From Ardenticatenales bacterium (GTDB lineage: Bacteria > Chloroflexota > Anaerolineae > Epilineales > Epilineaceae): a DNA stretch of 64,000 nt. Below the pieces are notes generated by a model. It searched no databases. It saw only the letters and a list, made by a program, of their open reading frames with translations, and was not told the origin of the DNA. Shown here one piece after another: positions 27,101 to 35,551 of the stretch. Both the position numbers and the translations under genes were made by a program. How positions within the stretch are numbered: position 1 is the stretch's first letter; every line of letters starts with the position of its first letter. The stretch covers positions 62,001 through 126,000 of the forward strand of contig JADYYS010000030.1 in the NCBI GenBank assembly GCA_020853525.1, in the 5' to 3' direction.

Positions 27101-27233
27101 GCCGGAGCGCACGCGGGGAGCGACCGCAGGGGTGCCGGGGACACCGGCCGCACCGACGGCCGCTCCACCGACGGCGGCCGCACGAACGCGCCTGTGGCTG
27201 CCGTTGTGCACGGCGGCGTGGCCGATGCGCTAG
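24183..27233 (+). CDS. Secreted glycoside hydrolase-like protein with PT-rich tail and LPL motif
   Basis: A 1016-residue exported protein. A signal peptide or anchor helix (WPGLAAWAAAIGGALVVGAA) starts it; a beta-sandwich region (about 45-200) follows, then a clan-A GH barrel (about 270-700) beginning FWGVNALPLATADKMARQ and containing IIEVHNEDS (likely acid/base Glu) and PFMLSEWTQSP (likely nucleophile Glu). A further beta domain lies at 760-920. The tail is Ser/Thr/Pro/Ala-rich and ends RTRLWLPLCTAAWPMR, like two other secreted proteins here. The substrate is not identifiable; a role in extracellular polysaccharide breakdown is inferred. The start is GTG 24183, 31 bases after acnA. Confidence 0.78.
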   Translation: MIGKTGWPGLAAWAAAIGGALVVGAAGHRDRLPLDPRANAQAPAAAASIWIEGEAAESTSFNGHPWYCCDGVRADLLSPGVPGTAAGAWLSHYVNDDDREVTATYRFEAAAGGRRVLWLRASVYQVRSWWRLDNGPALEVDLAAEARERLNLVAPAIDIRFLAWVRAGVVDMAAGEHRLTVGLAGHPARRGGREVHGGLDALVLVPEGEAWAPTGALRPPDPGRPEPVPAAGDWFPLVPIEDPFSAESETDLSSMLDRPAGAHGPVRAVGDDLVFADGTPVRFWGVNALPLATADKMARQARYYAKHGVNLVRIHPVESIIGVLRRAPDGRRFLDPAGLERLDRWFAALKDAGIYVSWSPFYPHVITSDDGYPAESYAELPDANAWNLPPGTSGKSSSGYVNYIPALQEAEWTWLASLLEHRNPYTGLRYVEDPALAIIEVHNEDSIFWHAPLNDLEAGRAGPRHTAELQRQWQSWVRTHYASDSALRAAWGPVGRGSRADDARDNPRLGIYGAWEMQANGPSRNSAESKRMGDFIRFLAETQRGYFERRRDALRAHGYEGLTISTAWQAGGPAAHLANLWTDDAMDVIDRHAYFGGGEGGHQVRTGDVNAASHLGTLDGGILARGYEQVEGKPFMLSEWTQSPPNEWKAEIAPLVAFYGFGLGGWDASTHFSAGRADLGGGWPDEDSYVTETPSYIGQFPALARAVHRGDFTKGPLIAARRVATDDAFLGLDALSQGAPSGGWGGGGGPLALPMGAQLMGRVTVKVGDGHAPSTLGDVTALVDPVREIVHSATGELAWHVADSVVVADSERTQAVIGFAANTAYTTGAFEVAIGETPFASLILTSLDDAPLAVSRRVLVTALARDRQTGARYSANRRFLEAVGGPPLLMEPVQARIRLRSGTIRSARALRPDGVPVGGQVDHDAQSVRIDGRSATYLYVLEIERDGVVAPSPTATARGEATSSATPSPAAPSPERTRGATAGVPGTPAAPTAAPPTAAARTRLWLPLCTAAWPMR

Positions 27234-27293
27234 AACGGCCCTCGCCGCGGCCGGTGGGTCAGGTGCCGGCGCCGCCGGGCCACGGTCGGGCTG

Positions 27294-27302
27294 TGCTAGA
27301 CT
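27294..27302 (+). promoter_or_regulatory. Extended -10 before the TPR membrane gene
   Basis: TGCTAGACT, an extended -10 (TG-N-TAGACT) 64 bases before ATG 27367; no -35 box is visible. Confidence 0.45.
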
Positions 27303-27366
27303 GTCGGCCCGGCCCGACCCCGCCTGATCGCCCCGTCGGATCCTCCGCCCACCATTGAGGCAAGAC

Positions 27367-28101
27367 ATGTACAGCATCTACGTTTCGCTCGGCATCGCGG
27401 TGGCGGCCTACCTGGCCGCATGGCAGCTGAGCGGTCGGTGGTGGGTTGGGCTCATCGCGGGGCTCATCGGTGCCGTCGGCGGGTTCGCCGGGATGGCACT
27501 CTGGATGCGGCGCACGCTCCAGCAGCGGATGCCGGCCATCGAAACCGCGGTGCAGGCGCAGCGGATCGATGCGGCGCTGAAGCTCCTCGAGGAGATGCGC
27601 TCGCTCGCCAAGTGGCAGCCGGGCCTCGACGCGATCGTCGACGGCCAGATCGGCGTGCTCACGTACGCCACGAAGATGGACTTCGACAAGGCGCAGCCCT
27701 ACCTCGAACGATCCGTCGTCAAGAACTGGCACGCCAAGGCGATGCTCGCGGCATTGCACTACAAGGCGCGGCGGTTCGACGACATGGCGCGCGTGTTCGA
27801 GGAAGCCGTGAAGTACAACAAGAAGGAACCGATGCTCTGGGCGGCGTACGCCTGGTGTGAGGCGCGACGCCAGAACCGCGGCAAGGCCGTCGAGATCTTG
27901 CAGCGCGCGCTCAAGGCGCTGCCGGACGACGGCGACCTCAAGGAGAACCTGGCGGCCGTCCAACAGGACAAGAAGATGAAGATGAACGCGTTCACCCCGG
28001 AGTGGTGGGCGCTGCACCTGGAACGGCCGCCGGCCAAAGTGCTGATGGAAGACCCGCGCCAGCAGCTCCGGATGCGGCAGATGCGACGCATGCGCCCGTA
28101 A
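27367..28101 (+). CDS. Membrane-anchored TPR protein
   Basis: A 244-residue protein. Two hydrophobic helices at the N-terminus (about 4-21 and 28-46) anchor it, followed by helical repeats of tetratricopeptide type (AALKLLEEMRSLAKWQPGLD, AKAMLAALHYKARRFDDMAR and NRGKAVEILQRALKALPDDG). The basic, Met/Arg-rich tail (QQLRMRQMRRMRP) is probably cytoplasmic. ATG 27367 has GAGG six bases upstream. Family not recognised; probably a scaffold for a membrane complex. It has its own extended -10 promoter and is followed by a repeat-bearing intergenic region. Confidence 0.75.
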   Translation: MYSIYVSLGIAVAAYLAAWQLSGRWWVGLIAGLIGAVGGFAGMALWMRRTLQQRMPAIETAVQAQRIDAALKLLEEMRSLAKWQPGLDAIVDGQIGVLTYATKMDFDKAQPYLERSVVKNWHAKAMLAALHYKARRFDDMARVFEEAVKYNKKEPMLWAAYAWCEARRQNRGKAVEILQRALKALPDDGDLKENLAAVQQDKKMKMNAFTPEWWALHLERPPAKVLMEDPRQQLRMRQMRRMRP

Positions 28102-28130
28102 GACGGCCGCACCGCCCTACGCTTCGCCCC

Positions 28131-28170
28131 GTGTCGATCCGTGTCGATCCGTGTCGATCCGTGTCGATTC
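28131..28170. repeat. 10-base tandem repeat (x4), intergenic
   Basis: Four copies of GTGTCGATCC (the last with one change) in the 143-base gap between the TPR gene and the LVIVD/VWA gene. The period is close to one helical turn. No coding function is seen; it could be a slippage-prone spacer or a protein-binding array. Confidence 0.9.
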
Positions 28171-28244
28171 GAGCGTAACACCGTTCGGACCGCACCGTTA
28201 GTGTACGCCGGGAGCCCCTGCCAGACGCCCCGTCGGAGCTTGCG

Positions 28245-31200
28245 ATGCGTGCAGCAGTCGTCTGGCCTGTCCTTTGGACGAGGTTCCCCCGCCCGGCGCT
28301 GATGCGCGCCGCGCTCGCCGTGGCAGCGGCCCTCCTTTACGCGAGCGCGCTGAAGGATCCGCGGTGCCCTGCCGCCGACGCCGCGCCATGCCGTCCCCCC
28401 GCCGTGCATGCCGACGACGGCGGAACAGCGGTCCCGCGCTGGGAGCGGCTCGGACAGGTCGGCGGCGCGCCGACGGCCATCGCCGTCGAGGGGCGATTGG
28501 CGGTGCTCGGCGTCGCCGAGGTCGCCTGGATCGTGGACTTGACGGTCGACAATCGGCCGCGCGTCATCGGGCGCACGGGGCTGCTTGGCTCCACCGTGGT
28601 CGATCTGGCGATCATCGGCCGCACGGCCGTCGCGGCCCTCGCCGACGGCGGGCTTGTGTTCATCGACATCGCCGAACCGACGGCGCCGTCCGTGACGGCG
28701 CGCCTCGAAGGGTCGGCACGCACGCTGGCGGTCGCCGGTGACCGGCTTGTCGCGTGCGGCGGCCGCGCGTGCCGCATCGTGCGCGTCGCATCGGGCGAGC
28801 CGCCGGATGTCGTCGGCACGGTGGCCTTCGGCGAACCGGTCGGGCCCGTGGCGGCGGAAGGGCAGCGTGCGTACGTGGCCGTCGAACCCGCCGGCGAGGC
28901 CGGCGGACCGATGCTGCACATCGTCGACATCGCCGATCCTGCGGGCCCGCAGACGCTGCTGACGAAGGCGCTCGTGCCGAGCGCCGTGCGGGGTCTCGGT
29001 GTGACGGGCAGCTGGCTGTACGTCGTACAGGAGTCCGGCGTCCTGCGCGCCTACGACCTGAGCACCGAGGGGCCGCCTGTTCCACGCGGCGGCGTGCTCC
29101 TGCCGTCGGGCGTGTCGTCGACCGGCGTCCGCCCGATGGCCGTTGCCGGCGAGCGGGTATACGTGGCGTCCGGACTCGAGGTCAGTGCGGTCGACATCTC
29201 TCAGCCCACGGCACCGCGGTTCCTCGGCGCAACGCCGGTCGACGGCCTCGTGGCGGCCGTCGGCGCCTCGCCGGGTCGCGTGTACGTCGCCAATCATGCC
29301 GACCTGCTCGGGGGTCGCCGCGCATTCCACGGCCTCGAGATCCTGGCAGCGGCGATCGATGGCGGGGCGCAGCCTCTGGGCAGCTTGGACGAGGCGTGGC
29401 ATGCCTACGGGGTCGCGCTGCACCGCGAGCGATATGCCGTCGTTGCCGCCGGTCGGAGCGGACTTCGCGTGGTCGATGTCGAAGCCGTCGGCGGGCCGCG
29501 CGAGATCGCCGCCTGGATCGGTGCGGCCGAGCTCGTCGATGTCGTGCTGGCGGGCGACGTCGCGTTTGCCGCCGATGCCTCGACCGGTGCGATGCTCCAG
29601 CTCATCGACCTCGCGGATCCGGCGCAGCCGCGCGCGATCGGCGCGCTGCGCGAGCCGGCACCGCGTGCCAGCGCCGTCGTGCGGATCGGTCGATTCGTGG
29701 CGGTGGGACTCGAGCCGCGCCAGCTCGTCGTACTGGACGCCTCCGACCCGCGCGCGCCGCGCCACGTCATGCAGTTGGACCTGCCGGGCGCCACGCTGGC
29801 CCTCGCGACCCACGGCTCACGACTCTATGTGCTCACCGGGCGACCGGCCCGCACACCGTCCCTGCTCGTGCTGGACGTCGGTGCCGACGGCCACGTTGCG
29901 GTGCGCACGCAGGCCGTCCTCGACCTGCCGTTGCTCGATCGATCTCTGTTCGGACTGGCCGCCGGCGCCGACGCCCTCGTCGTGAGCACCGAGGGACTCG
30001 TCGTCACGCTCGACGCCGACGGCCTGCCGCCTCAGACGCACGGCCGGCTGAGCCTGCCGCATGCGGCCGTCGCGGTGGCCGGCAGCGGCAGCCGCAGGAT
30101 CGCCGTCGGGGGCGGGTTGTCGTTGATCGACGTCGTCGACGTCGACGAGCCGCGCCTGATCGCATCCGTGCCCTGGAGCGCGGCCTGGCCGGAGGTTCGC
30201 AATGCCGTCGCGTTCGGCGGCGAGGTCGTCGCGGCGGCGCAATGGGACGCCGGGCTTGCGATCGCCCGACTCTCGCCCGCCGGATGGCTGCCGGACGCGC
30301 CGGCCGAGCCGCCGACGGCGCCGGCCCTGCCGACGGACGAGCCCACCGCCACGCCGAGCGCCGCTGCGTCCGCCGAGCCGCCGACGGCCGAGCCGACGCC
30401 GGCGACCGAACCGACCGCCGAGGCCACGTCATCCCGCGCCCCCCAGCCTTCGTCGACGCCGAACGCCCCCGTCGATCCGACGCGGCCCGCCGTGCCGACC
30501 GACACGCCGCCCGCGATCCCGGTCCCGCCGTCCGCAACACCGTCCACGGCGCCCGCCACCACGACGTCGCGCGCCGCGACCGCCACGCGCCGCCCGAGCG
30601 CCACGGCGCGCCCGACGTCCGACCCGCTGCAGGCGAGAACGATCTATCTGCCGCTGCTCGTGACGGAGGCGTGCCCGCCCAAGGACGTCTTCAGCGACAT
30701 CGTCCTCGTGATCGACGCCTCGACGAGCATGGCCCTTTTGACGCCCGGCGGGCAGCAGAAGATCGATGCCGCGCTGGACGCGGTCTGGACGTTCCTCGAC
30801 GGCCTGCGGTTGCAGGGCGGCGGAGATCGGGCGGCGATCGTCACGTTCAACCACACGGCATCGACGCTGCAGGCGTTGACGGGTGAGCGCCGACGGCTCG
30901 TTTCCGCCTTGCGGCGGGTCTCGCTGGCCGCCAACTCGCGGGTCGATGCCGGGATCCTCGCAGCAGCTGCCGAACTCCGTGCGAACGGACGCGATACCGC
31001 CACGAAGGCGATGATCGTCCTGTCCGACGGCAAGGCGAACCCTGTCTCGTCCGCCACGGTCGTCAGCGCCGCCCAGTCGGCACGGCGGATGGGCTTCGGC
31101 CTGTTCGTCGTCGGCATCGGGCCGGACATGGATGCTCCGACGCTGCGGGCGATGGCCGGCGTGGCCACCCGCTTCTTCCCGGCGCCCGATCCGGACCAGC

Positions 31201-31271
31201 TCCGTCCGATCTACGCCCATCTGGTGCGCACGGTGCCCTGCCCGGCATCGGGCTACTGGGGCCGCCGGTGA
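28245..31271 (+). CDS. Secreted LVIVD-repeat beta-propeller protein with VWA domain
   Basis: A 1008-residue exported protein. A signal peptide (about 15-38) leads into a long stretch of LVIVD-type repeats (HIVDIADPAGPQTL, VVDVEAVGGPREI and LIDVVDVDEPRLI) expected to form a beta-propeller (about 60-690). A Pro/Thr/Ala/Ser-rich linker (about 690-790) ends in RTIYLPLLV, then a von Willebrand A domain (about 815-990) has an intact MIDAS start DASTS and further metal-loop residues in VRLSDGK-like positions (VLSDGKANP). VWA domains bind proteins through a divalent cation. ATG 28245 has GGAG seven bases upstream. It probably mediates surface adhesion or complex assembly; partner unknown. Confidence 0.85.
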   Translation: MRAAVVWPVLWTRFPRPALMRAALAVAAALLYASALKDPRCPAADAAPCRPPAVHADDGGTAVPRWERLGQVGGAPTAIAVEGRLAVLGVAEVAWIVDLTVDNRPRVIGRTGLLGSTVVDLAIIGRTAVAALADGGLVFIDIAEPTAPSVTARLEGSARTLAVAGDRLVACGGRACRIVRVASGEPPDVVGTVAFGEPVGPVAAEGQRAYVAVEPAGEAGGPMLHIVDIADPAGPQTLLTKALVPSAVRGLGVTGSWLYVVQESGVLRAYDLSTEGPPVPRGGVLLPSGVSSTGVRPMAVAGERVYVASGLEVSAVDISQPTAPRFLGATPVDGLVAAVGASPGRVYVANHADLLGGRRAFHGLEILAAAIDGGAQPLGSLDEAWHAYGVALHRERYAVVAAGRSGLRVVDVEAVGGPREIAAWIGAAELVDVVLAGDVAFAADASTGAMLQLIDLADPAQPRAIGALREPAPRASAVVRIGRFVAVGLEPRQLVVLDASDPRAPRHVMQLDLPGATLALATHGSRLYVLTGRPARTPSLLVLDVGADGHVAVRTQAVLDLPLLDRSLFGLAAGADALVVSTEGLVVTLDADGLPPQTHGRLSLPHAAVAVAGSGSRRIAVGGGLSLIDVVDVDEPRLIASVPWSAAWPEVRNAVAFGGEVVAAAQWDAGLAIARLSPAGWLPDAPAEPPTAPALPTDEPTATPSAAASAEPPTAEPTPATEPTAEATSSRAPQPSSTPNAPVDPTRPAVPTDTPPAIPVPPSATPSTAPATTTSRAATATRRPSATARPTSDPLQARTIYLPLLVTEACPPKDVFSDIVLVIDASTSMALLTPGGQQKIDAALDAVWTFLDGLRLQGGGDRAAIVTFNHTASTLQALTGERRRLVSALRRVSLAANSRVDAGILAAAAELRANGRDTATKAMIVLSDGKANPVSSATVVSAAQSARRMGFGLFVVGIGPDMDAPTLRAMAGVATRFFPAPDPDQLRPIYAHLVRTVPCPASGYWGRR

Positions 31272-31308
31272 CCCGACGCCGTCTCCGCCCGGACGGTGGT
31301 GTGTGCCG

Positions 31309-32346
31309 TCACGCAGGGCTGTCCGCCGCGGCGGTCCCGACGCGTGGCGGCCGAAACGCGGCCGCGACGGCCCGCGCCACCGGATCGACCGCCAGCCAGT
31401 CCATCGCCGACGGTGACGGCGGGGCGAACACCTTGGTTCTGGGCCCGATCGGCCGCCACACGTGCGGCATCGTCGGGCCGAACAGCGCAACGGTGGGCAC
31501 GCCCATCTCGGCCGCCAGGTGGGTTGGACCACTGTCGTTGCCGACGTAGGCGCCTGCTTCGCCCAGGAGCGCCTCGAGGTCGACGAGCGAGTCGGGCAGT
31601 CGGACGTCGAACGCTGCGCGCCACCGCCGGATCTCGGCCTCGTGCCAGCGGGCCCGCTCCGCCTCCCCGAGCACGACCTGAACCCGTCGGCCCTCGCCCC
31701 GCAGCGCATGGGCCAGCGACCAGAAGCGGTCCGCCGGCCAGCACTTGGCCACCGCACCGCTGCCCGGATGGAGGACGACGGCGCCGTCGACGGACCCGGC
31801 TACGCCTCCGGCGTCCGAATCGCCGGGCAGGTCGGCGCTTCGGGCAGCGGCGCGCGCCGCCGCGTGCGCACGCGCGATCCCTGCCGGCCAGCCGGCGTCG
31901 ACCAGCCGCGCGTCGAACCACTCCGTCGCGTGCCCCGGCCAGTCGTCGGGCGGCCGCGGGGGCACGAACGCGAGCCGTGCGCGCGGCGCGAGCGCGGCGA
32001 CATTGACCGCCCAAAAGTCGGACGGGCCGGCGACGAACGAGACGATTCGTTGCGCGGTCGCCAACCGCTCAGCCAGCGCGGGATCGACGGGCGGCTGCGG
32101 GCCGAAGAGCCGCGCCCAACGCGGCTGGTCCCCATCGACGGCTACGACGCCGGCTACCCTGCGGGCAGCCAGGCGAGCGGCCGCCCAGCCGGTGACCGCC
32201 CAGACCGGGCCGCGGTCCGCGAGCGCGCGCAGGAGGGGAAACGTCAGCACGTGGTCGCCGAGCGTGCCGGTATGGACGACGATCGAAAGGCCGGGCGGCA
32301 GGCCGTCGAGGGAACCGGGCCGGCGCTCGCTCGGGTCAGAAACCAT
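31309..32346 (-). CDS. GT9 (heptosyltransferase-family) glycosyltransferase
   Basis: A 345-residue GT-B enzyme of family 9. The N-terminus has IVVHTGTLGDHVLTFPLLRAL; the C-terminal domain has VLHPGSGAVAKCWP and GNDSGPTHLAAEMGVPTVALFGPT, the classic GT9 blocks. LPS is not expected in this lineage and no LPS genes are present, so ADP-heptose transfer to lipid A core is unlikely; a different surface glycan is inferred. ATG 32346 overlaps the end of the upstream dockerin gene by 11 bases, so it is translationally linked. Convergent with the VWA gene with a 37-base gap in which no convincing terminator is seen. Confidence 0.85.
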   Translation of the reverse strand: MVSDPSERRPGSLDGLPPGLSIVVHTGTLGDHVLTFPLLRALADRGPVWAVTGWAAARLAARRVAGVVAVDGDQPRWARLFGPQPPVDPALAERLATAQRIVSFVAGPSDFWAVNVAALAPRARLAFVPPRPPDDWPGHATEWFDARLVDAGWPAGIARAHAAARAAARSADLPGDSDAGGVAGSVDGAVVLHPGSGAVAKCWPADRFWSLAHALRGEGRRVQVVLGEAERARWHEAEIRRWRAAFDVRLPDSLVDLEALLGEAGAYVGNDSGPTHLAAEMGVPTVALFGPTMPHVWRPIGPRTKVFAPPSPSAMDWLAVDPVARAVAAAFRPPRVGTAAADSPA

Positions 32347-34336
32347 CGAAAACCTCCAAGCCGGGTGGCACGGCTGCCGGCGGCATCGGCGTGGGCGACC
32401 ATGTCTGCGGACAACGCAGGCCCATCCGCTGGCGGATGAGCTCGAGGTCGACGACATTCACCGCACCGTCACGGTTCACGTCGCTGCAAGCGTTCGTGTC
32501 GTCGGGCGGCTGGCGGACATCCCAGGCCGCTCGGGCCAGATCGCGCACGTCGATGACGCAGTCGGGCACCACGTCCCCGCTGAGGAAGGCCGCCGTGCCG
32601 AGGTCGAGCCGCTGCCGCGGCTGCAGATCGACCGTCCCGGCCGACAGCGCGAGGGCGCACGGCGCCGTCGCGGTGATGCTCAGCGTGGCCGGCGCGACGC
32701 CGGTCATCGAGAACCGCCCGGACCGGCCGCTGAGGGCAACTTGCTGCCCCACAACAATCCGCGCGCCCGGCAACGGACGGCCGTCCTGCAGCGCGCCGCC
32801 GAACACCGAAGCCGCGCTCCGCGCGCACGGCGGGGTTCGCAGCGTAAAAGTGTCGGCCACCACCCGTCTGCAACCCGGTTCGTCGATCACCTCACCCTCG
32901 ACGGCGATGTAGGCGCCGGCGACACGGGCCAGCGCAGGTGCGTCGGACAGCACGATGATCTGCGACGTGCCGTCGCACGCCACGATCCGGTAGCCGTCCC
33001 GCTGGCAGCCGAACACGACGGACTCGGGCTCGAGGTAGCCCTCGAACGACTGCTGTGCGCGCTCCGGTTCCGGAAGGCGCCCGCCGCTGAAGGCGATGGC
33101 CGGCCGCCCGCGGGCAGCCGGCTGGTTCCACGCCAGCATCGCTTGCCACGTACCGCCGGCCGCGAGGACCGGATGGCGTGCGGTCCCGTCGCGAACGGTG
33201 CCGTCGACGCGCCGCGTATCGACGAGTTGGCCGGCGGCGTCCAGACGGCCGGCATACAGTCGGGAACGTCCGGCCGCGCGGGACTCGGTCCACGCCAGCC
33301 CGAGATCGGCGTTCGGCGCCGCGGCAGCGGCCACGTCGAGAACGGTGCCGTGCTCGCCCTCGTACAACCGGCGGGACGGCTCCCAGTACGGCCCGGCAGC
33401 CGTGAGGCGAGCGAGCATCATCCGCGCCGCTTCGCTCCCGTCCGTCGCCACCCAGACCGCGCGAACGACGCCGTCGGCCGTCGCGGCGATCGCCGGCGGA
33501 CCTGCCACGCCGTCGCCGATACGCGAGAGGACCGCGTCCGGCCACCAGACGAAGCTCCGCTCCGGCAGCTGACTCGTCCAGACCGCGAGCTGGCCGTCGC
33601 GGCCATCCCGCCACACCGCGTGGACCGTCCCGTTCGCAGCAAGTGTCAGGGCGGGCGACGACTGAGCGCCGTTCGTCGGGTCGTGGACCGCGGACACTTC
33701 CCTCCACTGGCCGTCGGGCAGGCGCTGGCGATAGAGGACGTCGCCGCCGCCGGTGCCGTCCGTCCACACCACATGCACGTGGCCGATACGGTCCGCGAGA
33801 ATCGCCGGATCGAGCCGGCGCACGCCGTTTGCGCCGGCGCTGACGCGCTCGGCATCCGACCACCGGACCGTGCCCGGAACGCGCTGCCGATGCCGGATCT
33901 CGGCGCCGTCGGACAGCACGGCGACATAGGCGAGATGGACGATCCCGAGCGCGTCGACGGCCACCGCGGGATCGCTGCACGCGACGACGAAGCGGCCGCA
34001 CGGCACGCGTTCGGGCGGCGTCCAACCGCTTGCCGCGTGGGCGGCATAGCCGATGGACGTCGCGTTGCCGTCCCAGTCGTCCCCGTGCATCGCTTGGCCG
34101 GACACGAGATCCACCGCGGTGAAGGCCACGTGGACGACGCCGGCGACGTCGAGCGCCACGGCCACGTCGCTGTGCCATCCGTCGGCGAACGGCCATACGG
34201 GTGCGGTCCAGTCGCCGACGGCCGATTGCGCCGCGCCGGGCCGGGAGGTGCCGAGTCCGAGCGCCAGTACCCCGGCCGTCACGCGCGCCAGGAGTGCCGG
34301 ATGACGACGGGGCGCGCGCCCGACGAGACGGCTCAT
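32336..34336 (-). CDS. Secreted protein with C-terminal dockerin-type repeats
   Basis: A 666-residue protein with a signal peptide (ARVTAGVLALGLGTSRPGAAQ). The body is a series of repeats ending in WR-, HVVWTDG- and HAVWRDG-type strands (about 40-400), suggesting a beta-propeller of the kind seen in sialidase- or BNR-like secreted proteins. A beta-sandwich segment (about 490-590) follows, then two Ca-binding dockerin-type half-repeats (DCVIDVRDLARAA and DVNRDGAVNVVDLELIRQRMG). A short Pro-rich tail ends it. ATG 34336 overlaps the upstream stop (ATGA); ATG 34342 is two codons earlier. No cohesin is visible in the window, so the dockerin may act as a stand-alone Ca-binding fold. Confidence 0.75.
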   Translation of the reverse strand: MSRLVGRAPRRHPALLARVTAGVLALGLGTSRPGAAQSAVGDWTAPVWPFADGWHSDVAVALDVAGVVHVAFTAVDLVSGQAMHGDDWDGNATSIGYAAHAASGWTPPERVPCGRFVVACSDPAVAVDALGIVHLAYVAVLSDGAEIRHRQRVPGTVRWSDAERVSAGANGVRRLDPAILADRIGHVHVVWTDGTGGGDVLYRQRLPDGQWREVSAVHDPTNGAQSSPALTLAANGTVHAVWRDGRDGQLAVWTSQLPERSFVWWPDAVLSRIGDGVAGPPAIAATADGVVRAVWVATDGSEAARMMLARLTAAGPYWEPSRRLYEGEHGTVLDVAAAAAPNADLGLAWTESRAAGRSRLYAGRLDAAGQLVDTRRVDGTVRDGTARHPVLAAGGTWQAMLAWNQPAARGRPAIAFSGGRLPEPERAQQSFEGYLEPESVVFGCQRDGYRIVACDGTSQIIVLSDAPALARVAGAYIAVEGEVIDEPGCRRVVADTFTLRTPPCARSAASVFGGALQDGRPLPGARIVVGQQVALSGRSGRFSMTGVAPATLSITATAPCALALSAGTVDLQPRQRLDLGTAAFLSGDVVPDCVIDVRDLARAAWDVRQPPDDTNACSDVNRDGAVNVVDLELIRQRMGLRCPQTWSPTPMPPAAVPPGLEVFDGF

Positions 34337-35547
34337 GGACATCGGCCCATCGACGGCAGCGCACGACGCACATCGGCCGAGCCGCTGCCGGCCGCCCGCG
34401 CCGTGCGAACGCTGTCGGCAAGCAGGGCGTCGTAGCGGGGCGCCATGACCGGCCACGCCAGCGGTGCGATCGCCTCGCGCAGAGCACCGTGCGCCTGGCG
34501 TCGCAGCGCGCGGTTGCGCGGGGTCGCAGCGGCCTGCAGTGCGCGAACGGTCAGTGCCAGAAGCGCATCGGCATCGTGGTGGACGACCTCCGGGCGCAGC
34601 GATGCGGGCAGCCATTCGCCGTACCCGAGTCCGTGCGGCAGCACGGGCCACGCGCCCGCCCACACCGCCTCGCATACGCTCGCACCGAAGAACTCGTGGC
34701 GGGCGGTGGACACGATGACGTCGGCGCGCGCAAGTTCGGCGCGGTAGGCTTGGACGTCGACCACGAACCCGTCGTGGGCCAGACGGTCGCCGAGGATGTT
34801 GACCGCCAGGCGACGGGCAGGATGGGCACGGCCGAACGTTTCACCCAGGAGGGCGACATCGAACGGAAGGTCGAGGGCGACGAGGCGCGACAGCAAGGCC
34901 ACGAACGCTTCCGGATCCTTGTCGTGCTCCCATCGGTGATTCCAGACCAGGCGCGGCGGACGCACCGCGTCGTCGTGGCTCCGCGGTGCCGTCGGCCAGA
35001 GGTCGAGGCCGAGCGGCAGCACCGTGCTCTTGGCGGCGATGGTGTGCGGCACGTGATCGGGCACGGCGTCCGGGAACTGGCGGAGGAATGCGGGCACGGC
35101 GTCCAGGAACGTGTCGCGGTTGTGGGCGGAGTTCCATGCCACGGCATCCGCGGCCAGCGCAGCGGTGAGGTTCAACCAGGCGTAGTGGACGTCCGGGCGT
35201 GCCGCCCGCCGCTGCCGCGACGGCGTCCAGTCGGCATCGATCGCCGCCGTGGGATAGGCGAGCTGGTTCTCGTGCATGTAGAGCACGAGCGGCGGATGCG
35301 CCGGCCACGGCGCCAGACCGCGCCACGTGGCCACATCCAACATGTCCGTCGTCAGGACGACGTCCGGCGTCTCACCGTCGGCGTCCACGCGCTCGGCGAA
35401 CGTGACGGCGGCGCCGTGCATCCGCCACTTCCAAAATCGACCCGGCAAGCGCAGGACGCGCCAGTCGACCTCGGAGTGGTGCACGTAGCCGTCCGCCCAA
35501 GCGCGATGGGAGCCGGCGTCGTATGGCTGCAGGAGCAGACCGCGCAT
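34333..35547 (-). CDS. tRNA-queuosine alpha-mannosyltransferase (DUF3524 family)
   Basis: A 404-residue GT-B protein. LLLQPYDAGSHRAWADGY at residues 4-21 and MHENQLAYP and NSAHNRDTFLD are hallmarks of the DUF3524/GTDC1 family, shown in animals to mannosylate queuosine in tRNA-Asp. WNHRWEHDKDPEAF and the E-x7-E in RHEFFGASVCEA complete the GT4-like donor site. A queuosine role in this bacterium is inferred from family membership; no queuosine-synthesis gene is in the window. ATG 35547 lies four bases after the CdaR stop, and its stop overlaps the dockerin gene start, so it is embedded in a signalling/envelope operon. Confidence 0.8.
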   Translation of the reverse strand: MRGLLLQPYDAGSHRAWADGYVHHSEVDWRVLRLPGRFWKWRMHGAAVTFAERVDADGETPDVVLTTDMLDVATWRGLAPWPAHPPLVLYMHENQLAYPTAAIDADWTPSRQRRAARPDVHYAWLNLTAALAADAVAWNSAHNRDTFLDAVPAFLRQFPDAVPDHVPHTIAAKSTVLPLGLDLWPTAPRSHDDAVRPPRLVWNHRWEHDKDPEAFVALLSRLVALDLPFDVALLGETFGRAHPARRLAVNILGDRLAHDGFVVDVQAYRAELARADVIVSTARHEFFGASVCEAVWAGAWPVLPHGLGYGEWLPASLRPEVVHHDADALLALTVRALQAAATPRNRALRRQAHGALREAIAPLAWPVMAPRYDALLADSVRTARAAGSGSADVRRALPSMGRCP

Positions 35548-35551
35548 GTAC

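Noticed and set aside
24039-27377. A 1112-codon open frame opposite the secreted glycosidase
   Set aside because: Arg/His/Asp-rich, with no domain; the plus-strand gene has a signal peptide, catalytic motifs and a tail motif.
28131-28170. Possible CRISPR array
   Set aside because: The unit is 10 bases with no spacers between copies; it is a simple tandem repeat.
31272-31308. Terminator between the convergent VWA and GT9 genes
   Set aside because: Only a five-base-pair stem with no T-tract on either strand.
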